Of a stretch of DNA of 25,060 nt, positions 1 to 10,434 are shown piece by piece; position 1 is the stretch's first letter; every line of letters begins with the position of its first letter. The DNA is taken from assembly GCA_015501055.1 (NCBI GenBank), contig JADNYV010000501.1, positions 1 through 25,060 of the forward strand, in the 5' to 3' direction. This DNA is from Mucidula mucida. Taxonomy: Eukaryota; Basidiomycota; Agaricomycetes; Agaricales; Physalacriaceae. The position numbers and the translations under genes were made by a program. The notes under the pieces were generated by a model. It searched no databases, had not been told where the DNA came from, and saw only the letters and a program-made list of their open reading frames with translations.

Positions 1-811
1 AGGGCATAATACATTTGGTGCAAGGCCCTCAGCGAGTACTGCAAATGAGCCGCTTGCCTTTGGTGTGAATGCTACACAGGCCGCCCCGGAAGCTCGAAGA
101 CACCTAGCAAGCCAGGCTTCTCGGATTTATCCAATGGTCTTGGTAAACGAGCACCCTTTGCATCTCCCGTAGAGCCTATATGGAATAAGTCGCCCAGCGC
201 TGGGATGTTCGTCGCCAACCAGTCGACAGTTGGCCCCTTCACACCCGCTGTAGCTCTCGACCAGGGAGAGAAGATCAACCAGATACTGGGTCATCTAGCG
301 GAACTTGGGTACACGGGGCTTGTCGCAGACGATTTGAATAAGCTGAGACGGGAGATGAGTTTGAGGAGGAGCTCAAGGTGATGGCGGAGGTGCGGGGGTA
401 CTTTCAGGTTTCGTTTACGGTGGGTTATCCACTAGTCCATGTCTGTTCTGAACTCTTCTACTTGACAGCGCATTGTCGACACACTTCCAGTACGATCGAT
501 ATCCAGTTCGTCAAGGCCGTGGGGAGGGAGCTACCACTGCATTTGATAGGAAAGCTGGGCTTGGGTTCTGCGGAGGGCAACAAGACGTGTGCGAAATACC
601 TGACTGAGGACCAGAGGTGGCGGCGAAGAGGGAGGAGCTTGTTGCGAGAAAGAAGCGTCTGGAGAGAGTTATCCAGGAGTTGTCCAGTTTACCCATGCTT
701 CATAGAACGAAGCTTTTCACTTTTGTGCATTTCCCCGGTGTTACTACAATCATGTTGATCAATCTTCGCGCATCTCTGGACTCACAATTCCCCAATTATG
801 GCGACACCTGA
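1..811 (+). pseudogene. Dynamin-family GTPase, C-terminal part with GED, frame broken
   Basis: This is the 3' end of a gene that starts left of the window. Read with frame changes it gives the end of a dynamin stalk (EFEEELKVMAEVRGYFQVSF, 357-416), a plausible 49-nt GT-AG intron at 420-468, then a GTPase effector domain: RIVDTLP (469-489), IDIQFVKAVGRELPLHLIGK (495-554), and EVAAKREELVARKKRLERVI (614-673). The order and spacing match the GED of dynamin/Mx-like membrane-remodelling GTPases. Three one-base losses are needed to join the pieces: near 345-350, near 490-491, and at 611-613, where a family-typical DPEV has become a frame break. Another shift is likely near 90-105 in the poorly conserved linker. 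The GTPase head is outside the window. It could be a true pseudogene, or a gene carrying residual indel errors in the assembly. The family call is strong; gene status is uncertain. Confidence 0.72.
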
Positions 812-1063
812 TTACATAAGGAATCATTTGCAGCGCTTTTTCTTGACTTCCTTCATGCTTTGAAGTTCTTTTGATTATTTTGATGCTGTTGCTTAGTATC
901 ACGTCCGTCATTGCAGCGTGAGTGGTCGGGGCGCTGATGCTCTTCTTTGACAATTGGAATACGGAAGCTCGGCAAATTGATCCCGTCTCCCACACTAACC
1001 ACGCACGTATATTTATTCTCGAAGTTTCTTGCTCTCGAAAACGCCTTGAAAACCATCACCACT

Positions 1064-1779
1064 ATGCCCACTACTATTTTTCTTCCCGATGGGTACGTCC
1101 TCCAAGTACTTTTACTATTCGTCTCTAAACGTCGATCAGCTTCGAATGGATTGCCCTCCCCCTTCTCGCGTCCCACCTGCTCTTGTCCGCGCAGGCTGTC
1201 ATGGTGTTCAACCGCCGCAAGAAAGCGAACATCGAGTATCCCCAAAGTCAGTCACATTTACGCGCGTCTCCTCTCAAACGTTCTCAAGATTGGCAGTGTA
1301 CGCTGAGAAAGCGCAAGTCGAAAAGTCCCCGGATGCGTTCAACTTCAACTCGATGCAACGCGTCCATGGGAATACGCTGGAAAACATCAATATGATAACG
1401 ATGTGGTATGTGTTGGATATCGTCTTGAGTTGGAGGATGAATTGAGACTGGTATCATGTAGCACGATTCTTACTGCGCTTCAATACCCCATACTCGCAGC
1501 CGTTACGTGCGGGACGTGGGTAGTGGGAAGGGTGTTGTATACCCGTGGTTATCTCGAGGCCCCGGAGATGGTGCGTAATACGTTATGGACCGTGGTGTCA
1601 TCGCGATTCTGACGAACGTCTGAAGCGTAACAAGAGGGGAGGATTCATGAGTGGGATGGCCCAGCTTGGTATGTTTCACCTGGGCAGTTGGAATTTCGAT
1701 TCTGATATATTGTTATGTAGTGATCCAGGCTGGCGCTATAGTCAGCGTGGCGCAACTTTTGGGATCCAAGTTTTGGTAA
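1064..1779 (+). CDS. MAPEG family, microsomal glutathione S-transferase 3-like
   Basis: Six exons at 1064-1092, 1140-1246, 1297-1405, 1462-1570, 1626-1668 and 1721-1779 join in frame to 151 aa, the usual MGST3 length. All five introns are GT-AG and 47-56 nt. Family marks: RRKKANIEYPQMYA (35-48), the MAPEG core FNSMQRVHGNTLE (62-74), and WVVGRVLYTRGYL (101-113). About four hydrophobic membrane segments are visible, and the protein ends GSKFW. MGST3-type proteins sit in ER or outer mitochondrial membranes and have glutathione transferase and peroxidase activity towards lipid hydroperoxides and electrophiles; that role is known for the family, not shown here. The start fits because the N-terminus MPTTIFLPDGFEW resembles other fungal members. 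Two decayed relics of this gene lie downstream at 3780-4153 and 7702-8051, so this is the surviving copy. Confidence 0.93.
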
Positions 1780-2634
1780 CGAAGAATTGGTGCCTCGATA
1801 CTTATGGAGTATTTTTGAGAACTTGATATATTTGTGGGATGGATGTGTAATATTTCAAAACTGTTCTCACCCGCCGTTCCAGCGACATTTGTACGTGATA
1901 CTGTTCCTTATGAGGCTGCATTTTCGGGAGGCGGCTTTAACAAGGCGACGCGTTGAAGGCCGCGTTGCGTGTGGTACCATTTTGTCAGCCGGTTCATATC
2001 AAGGAGCGCCTACTGCTTTCCACTGCGAAAGGCAGTGCTCCGGACAGTTGTCTATGCCCAGGACGTGTTTAGTATCGGACTGGTTAGCTGACTTTAGACA
2101 AGGACATGCGGCGTGCAGCGCTATGCAACAGCTTTCCCCATATTGAGAACCTGATGGTGGCCCTCCTGACATGGCTTCGCTCTATGAAATTGAGGCAGGC
2201 GGCGCCCTTGCAAGTGCGTCGCCGGAGAATATTCGAACGCGCGCGGATGAAGAGCACGCTGTGCCACGATCTACGAGTTTCCTTCGGCATCTTTAGACCA
2301 TACTCACTACCACGATCTCGCTGGCCCATACGCGCAAAATGCTCACTTGAGAACAGAATGTTTTGGTAGTAAATCGCATAGCGAAACCTGAGCCTCAATC
2401 ACCAGGTGACTTTGAGGTGCCTGCAGAGAGAAAGAACGAATACGCAAGGAATCCTAAAGGCGAACACGCAGGGAAGCAAAATGCGCGCTTTGGAAGGCGG
2501 CAGTGAGGAGTTAGATTGACGAGGGCTTTCTTAGAGAGCTGACTGTCCCAGTTTCGGATGCTGCAGAGGTTCGTGACGTGACGACTGTGACCACTTACGC
2601 GTCGCCGCGTCCTACTCTCTCTCCTCTTGCGATC
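1780..2634. other. Intergenic, no gene recognised
   Basis: About 850 bases lie between the MAPEG gene and the proteasome gene. The first 60 bases are the MAPEG 3' flank and share short words with the flanks of the two relics. ORFs of 87-119 codons occur on both strands (for example around 1787-2146 and 2084-2398), but none resembles a family I know. They overlap antisense to each other and lack a consistent splice pattern. The last 150 bases or so, including a CT-rich stretch just before 2635, probably hold the proteasome-gene promoter and leader. Confidence 0.5.
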
Positions 2635-3727
2635 ATGTCGCGAACATCATACGACAGGTGCGCCCCCCTCGTTGCACGCAGGAATCTGCACTAATTGATC
2701 TATAGGTATTTAACAGTTTTCTCACCCGAAGGACGCCTGTACCAAGTCGGTTCGTAAAGGCACAAAATATATGCACCACTACCCACACATTTTGTGCAGA
2801 ATATGCATTCAAAGCGATTTCCGGCTCAGCACACACCGCAGTCGCCGTCCGAGGCAAAGATACATCCATCGTCATCACCCAACGCAAAGTCCCCGTGCGT
2901 CTCCCTGATTGTCATGCTTATGTAGATTTCTCATCTTAGTCCTAGGATAAACTGCTCGACGCGTCGACCGTCACCCACCTGTTCAGCATCACACCCACGA
3001 TAGGCTGTGTAATGACTGGTCTCATCGGTATGCCAGCTTCTTTTTCCACTATAGACCGCTGATGAATACCTCCCCAGCTGACGCACGAGCCCAAATCGCA
3101 CGCGCGCGCGCTGAGGCTGCTGAATTTCGGTACAAATACGGCTACGAGATAACGCCTGACGCGCTCGCCCGCCGCATAGCCAACATCAACCAGGTGTACA
3201 CGCAACGCGCGGCCATGCGCCCTTGGGTATCTGTGCGTCGTTCGTCATTGCCTGTGACTGCACTGCTAATGTCGCCCCCTAGCGATGATCATCATTGGAC
3301 TGGACGCCGAGTATGGGCCGCAGTGCTTCAAACTGGATCCGGCGGGCTACTTTGTAGGCTTCCACGCAACGGCTGCAGGGCAGAAGCAGCAGGAGGCAAT
3401 GAACCATCTCGAGAAAAAGTGGAAGAAGCTTGACTCTGGAGGAGGCGCGGATGACCCGGCGAAGGCAGGCAAGACCTTAAGCCGGGCGGAGTCATTGAGG
3501 TTTGATTTTGTTGCCATTATATTGTGAGTTTGAATGCTCAAAGAGGTGTGTCAGATGGCGATTGAGGCGATGTCAACTGTGCATGCGACGGATTATAAGC
3601 CTGGAGAGATTGAAATCGGTATCGTGTCTGACGCGGAAGAAGAGCCGGAAAAGACGAAGGCAAGTGGCGCGTTATGGGCGAGGCGGAGATTGAGGAGCAT
3701 TTGTTAGCGTATGCGGAGAAGGACTGA
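2635..3727 (+). CDS. 20S proteasome subunit alpha-1 (PSMA6/SCL1-like), frame broken
   Basis: Seven exons give a proteasome alpha-type subunit: 2635-2657, 2706-2749, 2800-2894, 2946-3027, 3078-3232, 3283-3499 and 3555-3727. The N-terminal alpha signature [20 protein letters not shown] is present, followed by [33 protein letters not shown], a YTQRAAMRP stretch and [20 protein letters not shown]. The C-terminus [15 protein letters not shown] is typical of alpha-1. The subunit belongs to the outer ring of the 20S core and is normally essential. Three one-base losses break the frame: near 3222 (MRP followed by a shift before the conserved MIIIGL), near 3483-3490 (before VIEMAIEAM), and near 3658-3662 (before [12 protein letters not shown]). 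The first and third sit in short T or G runs. Either these are assembly indels in a working gene, or this is a decaying extra copy of a gene that is intact elsewhere. Confidence 0.82.
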
Positions 3728-3779
3728 TTGGTGCAATAATGTATTATTTTTTCAAAACGCGAAGTTGTGTGTGCAGGTA

Positions 3780-4153
3780 TGTGTCTCAACGAGCGAGTCT
3801 GAGCGGAGACTCAGTGCAGCGCGTCCATGGGAACACACTGGAAGATCTTAAAATGATACTGATCTGTTGGATCGTCCTGAGTTGGGCTTCAGGAGTTGAG
3901 CCTGGTAGTATCGCTCCAATACCCATACTCGCACCCATTATGTGCGGGTAGTGGGTATGTAGTGGAGGGATGTTGTATACCCGTGGATATCTCGTGGCCC
4001 CAATTCTGACGAACGTTATGGTCTAAGCGCAACAAGAGGAGGATTTATCACTTGGATAGCCCACCTTTGTTATGCTTCACTTTTAGGATGTCGGTTCTGA
4101 TATGTTCAGGTGAGCGGCAGTGTGGCGTGATTTTTTGGGTCAAGTTTTGGTAA
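3780..4153 (+). pseudogene. MAPEG (MGST3-like) relic A
   Basis: This stretch aligns by eye to exons 3-6 of the intact gene at 1064-1779. The words gcgcgtccatgggaacac, ccaatacccatactcgcacc, gttgtatacccgtgg, gcaacaagaggaggattt and gtcaagttttggtaa appear in the right order and spacing, including intron remnants. The frame is destroyed by many indels and in-frame stops, and exons 1-2 are missing. It starts about 50 bases after the proteasome gene stop and runs tail-to-tail into MFS copy 1. It marks the left end of duplication unit A. Confidence 0.85.
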
Positions 4154-4258
4154 CGAAGAATGGTGCATCGCTGAGACCTACGCATTTCTGGACCGTGGTA
4201 GATCAACGTGAAAACTTGTACATTGAAATTTGTATATTGACAACAACCGTCGAGCGCG

Positions 4259-4276
4259 TCTATCTATCTATCTATA
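4259..4276 (+). repeat. Short TCTA microsatellite
   Basis: Four to five tandem TCTA units lie between the MAPEG relic and the 3' end of MFS copy 1. The matching place in unit B (about 8158-8168) keeps only one such unit, so the tract expanded or shrank after the duplication. Confidence 0.8.
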
Positions 4277-4346
4277 TCGAGGAATGCCTCAGCCCAAACA
4301 AGAACCATACTCTACACCATTTATTTTATTCTAATGTGCATCACTT

Positions 4347-6584
4347 TCATTCCACGCGGCGAGGAGCCCGAGGAATCAACGCCCACACACCCACCATCGT
4401 GCACATCATGGAGACAACACTGTCAGGCAGTCAGTCACTACCGTTCACTGTGTTCAAGGAAAAAGCCTCACAGCGGTTGTAACGCACGAATACCAAACTT
4501 GGAGGCAAGAACACCCGTAATGAGCGCAAGACAGCCGATCCAGATACGCCGACACCAGTGATCCATCCGACGCTACCCGTTAACAGCCAGGCAGGAAGGA
4601 TACGAGATGCATGTCCCACGAGAATGGGGAATGGGCCGAGAAGCATGCCGATGAATGACACCTAGGTGTTGTAAGAATCAACTGAATACACTGATGAAGA
4701 GCATACAGCGATAGCGTTTCGATGATCGACGGTATAAACCAAATGGTGAGCTCGAGCCTAGTATGCGAAATTGAGTTTCGAGTAACGTTGGTGATTTGCG
4801 AGACTCACGCGATAGCCAGGATGCCGTATAAGAAGACGACTCGGAATTCTCCAACCTAGACAAGGCGTTGTTTGTTTACAGCGAATTATAGACATTGGGG
4901 ATAGCCGAACCTTCTTGCTGAACCAGATTAAAGCCAGACGGCCGACTGTGAGGCCTGTCGTACAATGGTAAAGCGATGAATCGTTCCCAGAGTCAAGTAA
5001 TCGTGACGTACCGCCAAAGAATCCCGAGGAAATATATCCAGCGCTCGGTCCACCGCCCCTCTCGCTGATAATGAAGGTCACGATCCAACCTGTCCAACCT
5101 GTTCAGTACCGCCCATCTAAAACGACTTGAAAGCTTCACATACCTCCCAGCGTAACTTCTACACCAATATAAATGAGGGCAAAAATAGCGAGGAAATGGA
5201 CTGATTTAATGCCAAATATGGCACGGTAGATGTTTTGACCAGTCTGGCCTTCTCCTTCCACAGGGTGTTGCCCTGCTTCGGCGAGGACATCTACAGAAGA
5301 GAACATCAGGAAACACAAAGACCATGGCAATATTCTGACCGAGACCAACCTTCCTGGCGCCTGAAGCGGAAGACTACGCACTGTATGACAGTATTCAAGA
5401 CCGCGATGCCGCTCGATATCAAGAAATGAAAAGACCAGTGTCGCGTTCCTGCAAAGTGGGTAGCCGCCAAGGGAGATGCAAATGCGCCCACACCTATATC
5501 AAGAGTTCAAAGTAGGATGCTTTCTTTGGAGAAGAAGAATTACCATAGGCAGCCTGAACCAGGCTCAGTTTGGTTGCATGATGCATACTCGCAACGAAAC
5601 CGTTTCCTTGAGCATTCTTCGAACCGTCAGTACGCCTCGACGAACAATATGTAGCAATGAAACCCACTTGGAGGGCGTTTCCGAATCCACACAGAAAATA
5701 CCCAAATACCATGACCGGAAATGGAGGCGCAGGGCTCTGGATAGCGTACGCTACAAGCGGGAATAGCGATCCGATGACAATGGTCTACAAAGCGTGTCAA
5801 CGAATGCCCGAAGCTTGAACCGCGAAAGCCTACCTTCCCAAACCCAAGTTTATCATTCAACCACACGTTCACACCAGCGCCAAAAACGAAGCCCTTTAAC
5901 GATACAATTAATGCAAGTCACTCGAAGACGACCATGATCACTCACAGTGCAGCTGAAGACAAATAACATGGACACGATGGAAAAGTTGATCTATCCAAAA
6001 CTCCATGTCAAACCTCTCCTCGAAAAGAAGACACAAACGTACTTACATGATAATACTCCTGCATCCTAGGCAACAGCGGACCAGTCGCGCCGTCGTTCCA
6101 TCCCTGCATCAAAAAGCACCAACAAAGCGCCGCAAAATGAATCAAAGAGTATCGCTTCTGCCTCTTCGTCATCTCCGGCTGCTGCGCACGGACATGGATA
6201 TTCGGGATCGCAGCCATGGGCAGCGCGGGTGCCGTATAGATACTCTTGCACACATCCTCGGCTACGGGTGTCGGCGGCTCAATCGCATCCTTGAACGTCA
6301 TCGTCGCGTCGGAATCGACGCGTACAGCCGACGGCCGTCGAGCACGGTCCGCGAAATATGAAGGAAGAGGATGCAGCTCATAGCCTGTATCTTTATCGAC
6401 AGTGTCCGTCTCTACATGTTTTGATGGTCCGTTGATATCAATAGTTTCTGTGAGGTCTAACGCGTCTTCGTCGATCGCTGGTTGAAAGAGCGGTAAGGCT
6501 GAGATTACGAGTGGATCACGACGAGGACTCACGGTGACTAGGACGCTCGATGATAGGTCGTACAGCCATAGAGAAGGACGACAT
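4347..6584 (-). pseudogene. MFS transporter, copy 1, two frameshifts
   Basis: The exon-intron layout is the same as in the intact copy at 8214-10434, with a start at 6584 (MSSFSMAVRPIIERPSH) and a final TGA at 4347-4349. Exons 1-11 still join in frame, including LIHFAALCWCFLMQGWNDGA in the first membrane segment and YIGVEVTLGG later on. Exon 12 has lost one base near 4717-4720 compared with copy 2, and exon 13 has lost one near 4524-4528. A 3-base in-frame loss near 4631 removes one Met. The shifts would scramble the last membrane helices, so the copy is probably non-functional. The damage is light and the introns are intact, which points to recent inactivation. An unpolished assembly could also give these indels. 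Confidence 0.85.
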
Positions 6585-7370
6585 GGTGGATGGGCGAACA
6601 GAGATAACAAAACAAACCCTCCCCCAAATTTTTTCTTTAAATGAAAGTCCTATGCCGTTGGATTGTCGTCTGTTTGTGCGCGAATCCCTGCATCGTGCTT
6701 TTTCTTGGTTCCTTTAGTTCGTTTGTTAGTCATGGACAAGGCGGGGGTCGAGATAAACAATCAGCTGGACTGGCGCCGCTATCGGTCCGAAGCAAGGAAG
6801 TATGATGTTGCGGGAAGCGAGGAGAGAAGAACTTCCTGGAGGAATGGGACCGTGCGAAGCCGTGAAACGAAAGGGTGGTAGGCCGCCCTTCAGTGAGAGG
6901 CAAGACAGCGCGCGGCGCCTGCAAGAAAAAAGTACTAACGGTCGCAGAATGGCATTGAGTTATAATGACTGGTGTTGTCCCGGATAACCGAATAAATCGT
7001 GTTAAAGGCTCTTAAAGGTCCAGCGAGATAGGTCTTATCTTGGCAAATCAGCGTCCCGACGTCTATACAGGCGTATCTAGCTGTTGTTGCCAGGGCGTCA
7101 GTGAGGAAATTAATTAAGAGGTCATGAGGGACTCAACCGCCGCGGCATATCGCTGGTCATTGTCAAAAGGGCTGGAGAGAACGGATCTCGTGTAGTGACA
7201 CGCGAGAATCAAGTAGCGAATGGCGGATCCTGCAGGTGCCATTGCACACACGATCAAGCAATATCGACGTCGGTTTTATGGGCGAAATTGTCTTCTTTGA
7301 GCGGCCGAAACCCATAATGATAGTACCGCAGCTAGATGCAGACATCCAAGATGTCAAGGGAGCCTCGTCG
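6585..7370. promoter_or_regulatory. Upstream region of MFS copy 1 (unit A)
   Basis: There is no recognisable gene here. Large parts match the DNA upstream of MFS copy 2 (10435-11040): the first 300 bases are nearly collinear, later blocks such as gctgttgttgccagggcgt (about 7080) and tagtgacacg (about 7193) recur, and between them the sequence has diverged or been deleted. It probably carries the transporter promoter. Small ORFs here are not conserved between the two copies. Confidence 0.55.
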
Positions 7371-7399
7371 CGTCGCGCCGCGTGCAGTCTCCCGTAGTC

Positions 7400-7690
7400 G
7401 CAAGTAGAACTTGCGCCAAGCTAAATGGCGACTGACTCGATGAGGAGAGATGAGAAACCGGTATCAGTGATACAGAATGATTTGTGGGGGAGGTCCCGTC
7501 CTGAGAAACGGCGGCGTTTCCACGCCGGGTGACGCCACACTAGGGTGTGGAGGGGAAACCGGACCGCCTTGGGCAGCCGAAGGCTGAACTGGACCTGGAC
7601 ATCCAGACAACCCACCACGTAAAGGGAGTTGGTAGGTGGGACGAACAAGAGCGAGCGAGATAATGGAGGTTGCGAGCAGGACGCGTCTTG
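7400..7690. other. GC-rich, hairpin-dense block at the duplication junction
   Basis: This block has no counterpart in the other unit. It contains several short perfect inverted repeats: gtatca/tgatac (near 7460), cggcg/cgccg (near 7511-7527), ccacac/gtgtgg (near 7535-7551), ctgga/tccag (near 7590-7607) and cccacc/ggtggg (near 7611-7640). It lies exactly between the end of unit A homology and the start of unit B homology. No convincing coding sequence, target-site duplication or terminal repeat was found. It may be a remnant of a mobile element or a structured RNA; the identity is unknown. Confidence 0.4.
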
Positions 7691-7701
7691 ATGATTGTTA
7701 T

Positions 7702-8051
7702 TGTCTAAAGTGCAATAATAGGAGAATCTATGAGTGGGATAGCTCAAGTTTTTAGGTTTCACCCGGGCAGCTGTTACAATGTCGGTTCTGGAATGGTCTG
7801 TTAGAGATCGATGTGGCTTGGATTGACTGTGCGTTGTATCTCCTGAAATGCAATAACTTTTACCCTACTCTACAGTAACACTAGAAGGTTCTACTTACAT
7901 GACTCGAGGATGAGTAAGCTTTGGGGAGGCGCATAGCAATCAGCGCGGATCTACGTAGCACGAACTACAAAGGTGCTCAAAGCTTCTAACATGGTCATGT
8001 AGTAACTCAAATGGCAGTGTGGCGTAAAAATTCGGAATCAAATTTTGGTAC
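7702..8051 (+). pseudogene. MAPEG (MGST3-like) relic B
   Basis: Only the end of the gene is left. The exon 5 region (ctatgagtgggatagctcaag, about 7728-7748), part of the following intron, and the exon 6 tail (ggcagtgtggcg ... aaattttggta, about 8013-8050) match the intact gene and relic A. Compared with relic A, about 200 bases of unrelated sequence (about 7805-8007) interrupt it. It is the more eroded of the two relics and marks the left end of unit B. Confidence 0.75.
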
Positions 8052-8213
8052 TGAAGAATGACTTATGAAACACTTTTCAATCTACGCATTTTCGGGCACA
8101 TTTGTAGATGAACGTGAAGGTTTGCACATTGAAAACTGGAGACTGTATTGACAACGGCCGTCTATATCGAGGAAAGCCCTAACCTCAGGCCAAAAAGGAT
8201 TAAGTACACACGT

Positions 8214-10434
8214 TTATTTTACGCGGCGAGGAGCTCGAGGAATCAACGCCCACACACCCACCATTGTACACATCATAGAGACAACACTGTCAGGCAGTCA
8301 ACTGGAGTTCTCTGCGTTGAAGGAAAAGCCTCACAGCGGTTGTAACGAACGAATACCAAACTTGGAGGCAAGAACACCCGTAATGAGTGGCAGGACAGCC
8401 GATCCAGATACGCCGACACCAGTGATCCATCCGACACTGCCCGTCAATAGCCAGGCAGGAAGGATACGAGATGCATGTCCCACGAGAATGGGGAACATGG
8501 GGCCGAGAAGCATGCCGATGAATGACACCTAGGTGTGTGTTGTAAGAATCAGCACAACTGATGACACCGCGAAGAGCGTACAGCGATAGCGTTCTCGATG
8601 ATTGACGGTATAAACCAAATGGTGAGTTCGAGCCTAGTATGCGCAATTAAGTTTTCGAGCAACCTTGGTGATTTGCAACTCACACGATAGCCAGTGTGCC
8701 ATATAAGAAGACGACTCGGAATTCTCCAACCTAGACAAGGCGTTGTCGTTTACAGCGAATATAGACATTGGGGGATAGTCGAACCTTTTTGCTGAACCAG
8801 ATCAAGGCCAGACGGCCAACCGTAAGGCCTGCCGCACAATGCTGAGTGAGACGACGAATCGTTTCCAGAGTCAATTAAACCTACCACCAAAGAATCCCGA
8901 GGAAATATATCCAGCGCTCGGTCCACCACCCCTCTCGCTGATAATGAATGTCACGATCCAACCTGTCAAACCTGTTCAATACTGCGAGTCTCAAACGACT
9001 TGAAAGCTCGCATACCTCCCAGCGTAACTTCCACACCAATATAAATAACGGCAAAAATAGCGAGGAAATGGACTGATTTGATTCCAAATATGGCACGGTA
9101 AATGTTTTCATCAGTCTGGCCTTCTCCTCCCACAGGGTGATGCCCTGCTTCGGCAAGGACATCTACACAAGGCAAAATATCACTAAACACAAAGACTATG
9201 ACAGTATTCCGACCAGGACCAACCTTCCTGGCGCCTGAAGCGGAAGACTACGCACTGTATTACAGTATTCAAGACCGCGATGCCGCTTGATATCAAGAAA
9301 TGAAAGGACCAATGTCGAGTTCCTGCAAAGTGGGTAGCCACCAAGGGAGATACAAATGCGCCCACACCTGCATGATCAGTTCAAAGAAGAGTGTTTCCCT
9401 TGGACAAAAAAATACCATAGGCGGCCATAACCAGGTTCAGTTTGGTTGCATGATGCATACTCGCAACGAAACCGTTCCCTTGAGCATTCTTCAGACCGTG
9501 AGTGTGCCTCGACAAACCAAGTTAGCGATGAAACCCACTTGTAGGGCGTTTCCGAATCCACATAGAAAGTACCCAAATACCATGACCGGAAAGGGAGGCG
9601 CAGGGCTCTGGATAGCGTACGCTACAAGCGGGAATAGCGATCCGATGACAATGGTCTACAAAGCCTGTCAACGAAGGCAATAACCCTAGGCCTAAACCTA
9701 CCTTCCCAAACCCAAGTTTATCATTCAACCACACGTTCACACCAGCACCAAGAATGAAGCCCTTCAAACGATATAACTAATGTAAGCCACCCGAAGACGA
9801 ACTTAATCACTGACAGCGCAGCCGAAGACGAATAACATGGACACAATGGAAAAGTTGATCTATCCGAAATCATTCCATGTCAAACCTCTTCAAAAGAAAA
9901 CACGAACGTACATGATAATACTCCTGCATCGAGGGCAACAGCGGACCAGTCGTGCCGTCGTTCCAGCCATTTAATAAGAAACACCAACAAAGCGCCGCGA
10001 AATGAATCAAAGAGTATCGCTTCTGCCTCTTAGTAGTCTCCGGCTGCGCACGGACCATGGGCAGCTCTGGTGCCGTATAGATACTCTTACACACATCCTC
10101 GGCTACGGGTGTCGGCGGCTCGGTCGCGCTCATCGCATCCTCGAACCTTATCGTCGCGTCGGAATCGACGCGTACGGCCGACGCTCGTCGAGCAAGATCC
10201 GCGAAATATGAAGGAAGAGGGTGCAGTTCATAGCCTGCATCTTTATCGACAGTGCCCGTCTCTGCACGTTTTAATGGGCCGCTGATATCAATGGTTTCTG
10301 TGAGGTCTAACGCGTCTTCGTCGATCGCTGGTTTAGAGGTTGGCCAAGATGATACTTACGAGCATGGAGATGGAGGACTCACGGTGGCTAGGGCGCTCGA
10401 TAATAGGTCTTACACCCATAGAGAAGGATGACAT
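8214..10434 (-). CDS. MFS transporter, copy 2, intact
   Basis: Fourteen exons join in frame to 513 aa: 10383-10434, 9912-10327, 9815-9859, 9702-9761, 9539-9655, 9416-9488, 9224-9367, 9016-9162, 8885-8962, 8785-8828, 8684-8730, 8582-8633, 8335-8528 and 8214-8286. All 13 introns are GT-AG and about 46-61 nt. Residues 1-115 or so form a hydrophilic N-terminal tail. The first membrane segment holds GWNDGTTGPLLP (138-149), and about 12 hydrophobic segments follow. The second half has YIGVEVTLGGWIVTFIISER and GRLALIWFSKKVGEFR, the repeat of the MFS A-like loop. It most resembles fungal Bsc6/general-substrate MFS proteins. The substrate cannot be told from sequence. It sits tail-to-tail with a MAPEG relic; a link between glutathione conjugation and export is only a guess. 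Confidence 0.9.

Larger units (their letters stand above)
3780..7350. repeat. Tandem duplication unit A
   Basis: Direct repeat of the segment MAPEG relic (+), MFS gene (-), MFS upstream DNA. It is collinear with unit B at 7702-11040. Similarity is high in the MFS exons, clear in its introns and patchy in the flanks. The spacing between units is about 3.9 kb. Confidence 0.85.

Noticed and set aside
6008..6610. 200-codon ORF start (MLSLFAHPP...) as the true start of MFS copy 1
   Set aside because: It reads through intron 1; the spliced start at 6584 (MSSFSMAVRP) is conserved in both copies.
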